Below the pieces are notes generated by a model. The model had not been told where the DNA came from. It was given only the letters and a program-made list of their open reading frames with translations, and did not search any database. This document shows positions 3,816 to 6,553 of a DNA stretch of 6,553 nucleotides, piece by piece. The DNA is taken from contig CANHXV010000114.1 of NCBI GenBank assembly GCA_947464665.1, positions 1 through 6,553 on the forward strand. Reading direction: 5' to 3'. Source of the stretch: Comamonadaceae bacterium. GTDB taxonomy: Bacteria; Pseudomonadota; Gammaproteobacteria; Burkholderiales; Burkholderiaceae_C. The translations under genes were made by a program, and so were the position numbers. Position 1 is the stretch's first letter. The number at the start of each line of letters is the position of its first letter.

Positions 3816-6553
3816 ATGACCGATTTGTCTGCCGAATTCAAAGCCCTTGCCGAATACCGACCCACACACAAAGTGCGCTTTGTCACAGCAGCCAGCTTGT
3901 TTGATGGCCACGATGCCGCCATCAACATCATGCGCCGCATTTTGCAAAGCATGGGCGCTGAAGTCATCCACTTGGGTCACAACCGCTCGGTAGACGAAGT
4001 GGTCACGGCCGCGTTGCAAGAAGATGTGCAAGGCATTGCGATCAGCTCCTATCAGGGCGGCCATGTGGAATATTTCAAATACATGGTCGACCTGCTGCGC
4101 CAGCGCGGTGGCGAGCACATCCAAGTGTTTGGCGGTGGCGGTGGCGTCATTGTTCCCGCTGAAATTCGCGAGTTGCATGCTTATGGTGTGGGCCGGATTT
4201 ACAGCCCGGAAGACGGCCAACGCATGGGCTTGGCCGGCATGATTGGCGAGATGGTCATGCGCTGCGACAAAGACATCAGTCCTTATGCGCCCAAAGATTT
4301 GAAAGCCATTCAAGGCAACACCGAAGCCAACTGGCGCGCATTGTCACAACTGATGACTGTGTTGGAAAACAGCAGCGCTTCTGCCAACATGGTGGCTGCA
4401 TTGCGCACAGAAGCCGCCAAACACAAAGTGCCCGTCCTTGGTATCACGGGCACAGGCGGTGCGGGAAAATCTTCTTTAACCGACGAGCTCATTCGCCGTT
4501 TGCGTTTGGACCAAGGCGATGATTTGCGCATTGCGGTGGTATCCATTGACCCCTCCCGCCGCAAGAGCGGCGGTGCATTGCTGGGTGACCGCATTCGGAT
4601 GAATGCCATCAACCCTTGGCGCAATGGCCAGCGCGTGTTCATGCGCAGTTTGGCCACGCGCGATTTTGGCAGCGAAATTTCTGCCGCACTGCCCGATGTG
4701 GTGGCCGCTTGCAAGGTGGCTGGCTTTGATGTGGTGGTGGTAGAGACCTCAGGCATTGGCCAAGGCGATGCCGCCATCGTGCCGCACGTCGATGTGCCGA
4801 TGTATGTGATGACACCCGAATTTGGCGCGGCCAGCCAGCTCGAAAAAATCGACATGCTCGACTTTGCCGAGTTTGTGGCCATCAACAAGTTCGACCGCAA
4901 AGGCGCCAGCGATGCACTGCGCGATGTGGCCAAACAAGTTCAGCGTAACAAAGAAGCTTGGACCGTGCCCACAGAACAAATGCCCGTGTTTGGCACCATG
5001 GCCGCGCGCTTCAACGACGATGGTGTGACAGCTTTGTACCAAGCGCTCAAAGTGCGTTTGGGCGAATTGGGTTTGAAACTCAAAGCGGGACAACTTCCCC
5101 TCGTGAATGTGCGCTACAGCACCAACCAAACACCCATCGTGCCACCCGCGCGCACGCGCTACTTGGCAGAAATCAGCGACACCGTGCGCGGCTATAAAAA
5201 ACAAGCCCGTGCACAAGCCAAATTGGCCCGCGAAATTCAGCAACTTCGCGCCGCCGCAGTCATGTTGGAAGTCGACAAACCAGGTCGCGCCAAAGCTGCC
5301 GAGGCCGCCATCGACTTGGCCGTTCGCCGCGAAGAAACGCAAGACCCTGGCACTCGCAAATTGTTAGGCCAGTGGCCCGATATGCAAAAAGCCTACGCGG
5401 GCGACGAATACGTCGTCAAAATTCGCGACAAAGAAATTCGCACCGCCCTCACTTCAAAAAGTTTGTCTGGCACCACCATTCGCAAAGTGGCTTTGCCTAC
5501 TTACGAAGACCATGGCGAAATTTTGAAGTGGCTCATGCTTGACAATGTGCCAGGCAGTTTTCCCTACACCGCGGGTACCTTTGCCTTCAAGCGGGAAGGC
5601 GAAGACCCCACACGAATGTTTGCGGGCGAAGGCGATGCATTCAGAACCAACACACGTTTCAAACTCCTAAGCGCAGGCATGGCTGCCAAACGTTTGTCCA
5701 CGGCATTTGACTCGGTCACCTTGTATGGCAACGACCCCGATCCCCGTCCAGACATTTACGGCAAGGTGGGCAACTCGGGGGTGAGCATTGCCACTTTAGA
5801 AGACATGAAGGTGCTTTACGGTGGCTTTGACTTATGCAACCCCAGCACCAGCGTGTCCATGACCATCAATGGCCCTGCGCCGTCTATATTGGCCATGTTC
5901 ATGAATACCGCCATCGATCAGAATTTGGAAAAATTCAAAGTTGAAAACGGCCGCGAACCTACCGATACCGAAGCGACCAAAATTCGTGAATGGGTGATGG
6001 CCAATGTGCGCGGTACCGTGCAAGCTGACATCTTGAAAGAAGACCAAGGCCAAAACACCTGCATCTTCAGCACCGAGTTCAGCCTGAAGGTCATGGGCGA
6101 CGTTGCGCAATTTTTTGTCAACAACGATGTGCGCAATTTCTACTCCGTATCTATCAGTGGATATCACATTGCCGAAGCGGGTGCGAACCCTATCAGCCAA
6201 TTGGCCTTCACGTTGTCAAACGGCTTCACCTTTGTAGAAGCCTACTTGGCGCGCGGCATGCACATTGACGACTTTGCGCCCAACTTGAGTTTCTTCTTCA
6301 GCAATGGCATGGACCCCGAATACACCGTGATGGGCCGTGTGGCGCGCCGCATTTGGGCAGTTGCCATGAAGAACAAGTACGGCGCCAACGAACGCAGCCA
6401 GAAACTGAAGTACCACATTCAAACCTCTGGCCGTTCTTTGCACGCGCAAGAAATTCAGTTCAACGACATTCGCACCACGCTGCAAGCTTTGATTGCCATT
6501 TACGACAATTGCAACTCGCTGCACACCAATGCGTTTGACGAAGCCATCACCAC
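3816..6553 (+). CDS. icmF: Fused isobutyryl-CoA mutase IcmF (partial, C-terminus beyond window)
   Basis: Adenosylcobalamin-dependent mutase that interconverts isobutyryl-CoA and n-butyryl-CoA, with its own G-protein chaperone in one chain. The first 912 residues are present; the family is about 1,090 long, so roughly 180 are missing. Order: B12-binding domain (about 18-150) with DGHDAAIN and lower-ligand H32, SSYQGGH (77-83) and the GGGGG loop (106-110); MeaB-like GTPase (about 200-420) with Walker A GTGGAGKS (212-219), D245, ETSGIGQGD (310-318) and base motif NKFD (357-360); a helical linker; mutase barrel from about 550. In the barrel, F602 (RMFAGEG) and Q746 (GQNTC) align with F598 and Q742 of Geobacillus IcmF, where methylmalonyl-CoA mutase has Tyr and Arg; H784 is the conserved GYH histidine. 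This supports C4 acyl-CoA rather than methylmalonyl-CoA. ATG 3816 has only a weak GGA 8 nt upstream. No frameshift is seen. Confidence 0.96.
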   Translation, partial: MTDLSAEFKALAEYRPTHKVRFVTAASLFDGHDAAINIMRRILQSMGAEVIHLGHNRSVDEVVTAALQEDVQGIAISSYQGGHVEYFKYMVDLLRQRGGEHIQVFGGGGGVIVPAEIRELHAYGVGRIYSPEDGQRMGLAGMIGEMVMRCDKDISPYAPKDLKAIQGNTEANWRALSQLMTVLENSSASANMVAALRTEAAKHKVPVLGITGTGGAGKSSLTDELIRRLRLDQGDDLRIAVVSIDPSRRKSGGALLGDRIRMNAINPWRNGQRVFMRSLATRDFGSEISAALPDVVAACKVAGFDVVVVETSGIGQGDAAIVPHVDVPMYVMTPEFGAASQLEKIDMLDFAEFVAINKFDRKGASDALRDVAKQVQRNKEAWTVPTEQMPVFGTMAARFNDDGVTALYQALKVRLGELGLKLKAGQLPLVNVRYSTNQTPIVPPARTRYLAEISDTVRGYKKQARAQAKLAREIQQLRAAAVMLEVDKPGRAKAAEAAIDLAVRREETQDPGTRKLLGQWPDMQKAYAGDEYVVKIRDKEIRTALTSKSLSGTTIRKVALPTYEDHGEILKWLMLDNVPGSFPYTAGTFAFKREGEDPTRMFAGEGDAFRTNTRFKLLSAGMAAKRLSTAFDSVTLYGNDPDPRPDIYGKVGNSGVSIATLEDMKVLYGGFDLCNPSTSVSMTINGPAPSILAMFMNTAIDQNLEKFKVENGREPTDTEATKIREWVMANVRGTVQADILKEDQGQNTCIFSTEFSLKVMGDVAQFFVNNDVRNFYSVSISGYHIAEAGANPISQLAFTLSNGFTFVEAYLARGMHIDDFAPNLSFFFSNGMDPEYTVMGRVARRIWAVAMKNKYGANERSQKLKYHIQTSGRSLHAQEIQFNDIRTTLQALIAIYDNCNSLHTNAFDEAIT

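Noticed and set aside
3762..4313. Minus-strand open frame of 183 codons over the start of icmF
   Set aside because: Shadow of the B12-binding domain and intergenic operator; no ribosome site or recognisable domain.
4310..5342. Long open frames on the minus strand opposite icmF (207 and 197 codons)
   Set aside because: They are antisense to highly conserved GTPase and linker coding sequence, have low-complexity or Cys/His-rich composition, and match no family I know.

Overview
The window looks like chromosomal DNA of a betaproteobacterium, most likely Burkholderiales/Comamonadaceae. The grounds are moderate GC and the Burkholderiales-like character of the persulfide dioxygenase-rhodanese fusion, the split YeeE pair and the fused isobutyryl-CoA mutase. 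This is a judgement from family resemblance; no marker gene is present. The window is densely coding, with no gene-free stretch longer than about 80 bases, and no RNA gene, mobile element or CRISPR was seen.

Left part (67-2809, minus strand): a compact three-gene operon read from right to left. It holds a small CsoR/RcnR/FrmR-family repressor, an ETHE1-type persulfide dioxygenase fused to a C-terminal rhodanese, and an M20 (ArgE/DapE-like) metallohydrolase. The first gap is 8 nt. The second junction is a stop/start overlap (TAATG), so the genes are probably co-transcribed and translationally coupled.

Middle (2810-3778): a 76-nt divergent promoter region, then on the plus strand two half-size YeeE/YedE membrane proteins joined by a 4-nt ATGA overlap. 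Together with the left operon this makes a reactive-sulfur handling locus. The membrane pair probably moves a sulfur compound (thiosulfate-like), the dioxygenase-rhodanese converts persulfide to sulfite/thiosulfate, and the CsoR-like protein probably senses persulfide. The logic resembles the staphylococcal cst and the Agrobacterium/Xylella bigR loci, but the regulator differs from BigR and an M20 hydrolase is added.

Right part (3816-6553, plus strand): icmF, the fused B12-dependent isobutyryl-CoA mutase with its G-protein chaperone, cut by the window end after 912 codons. It lies 37 nt after the second YeeE gene. The gap contains a 22-bp imperfect palindrome built on ACGT repeats, a likely operator that would separate icmF control (acyl-CoA or branched-chain metabolism) from the sulfur genes.
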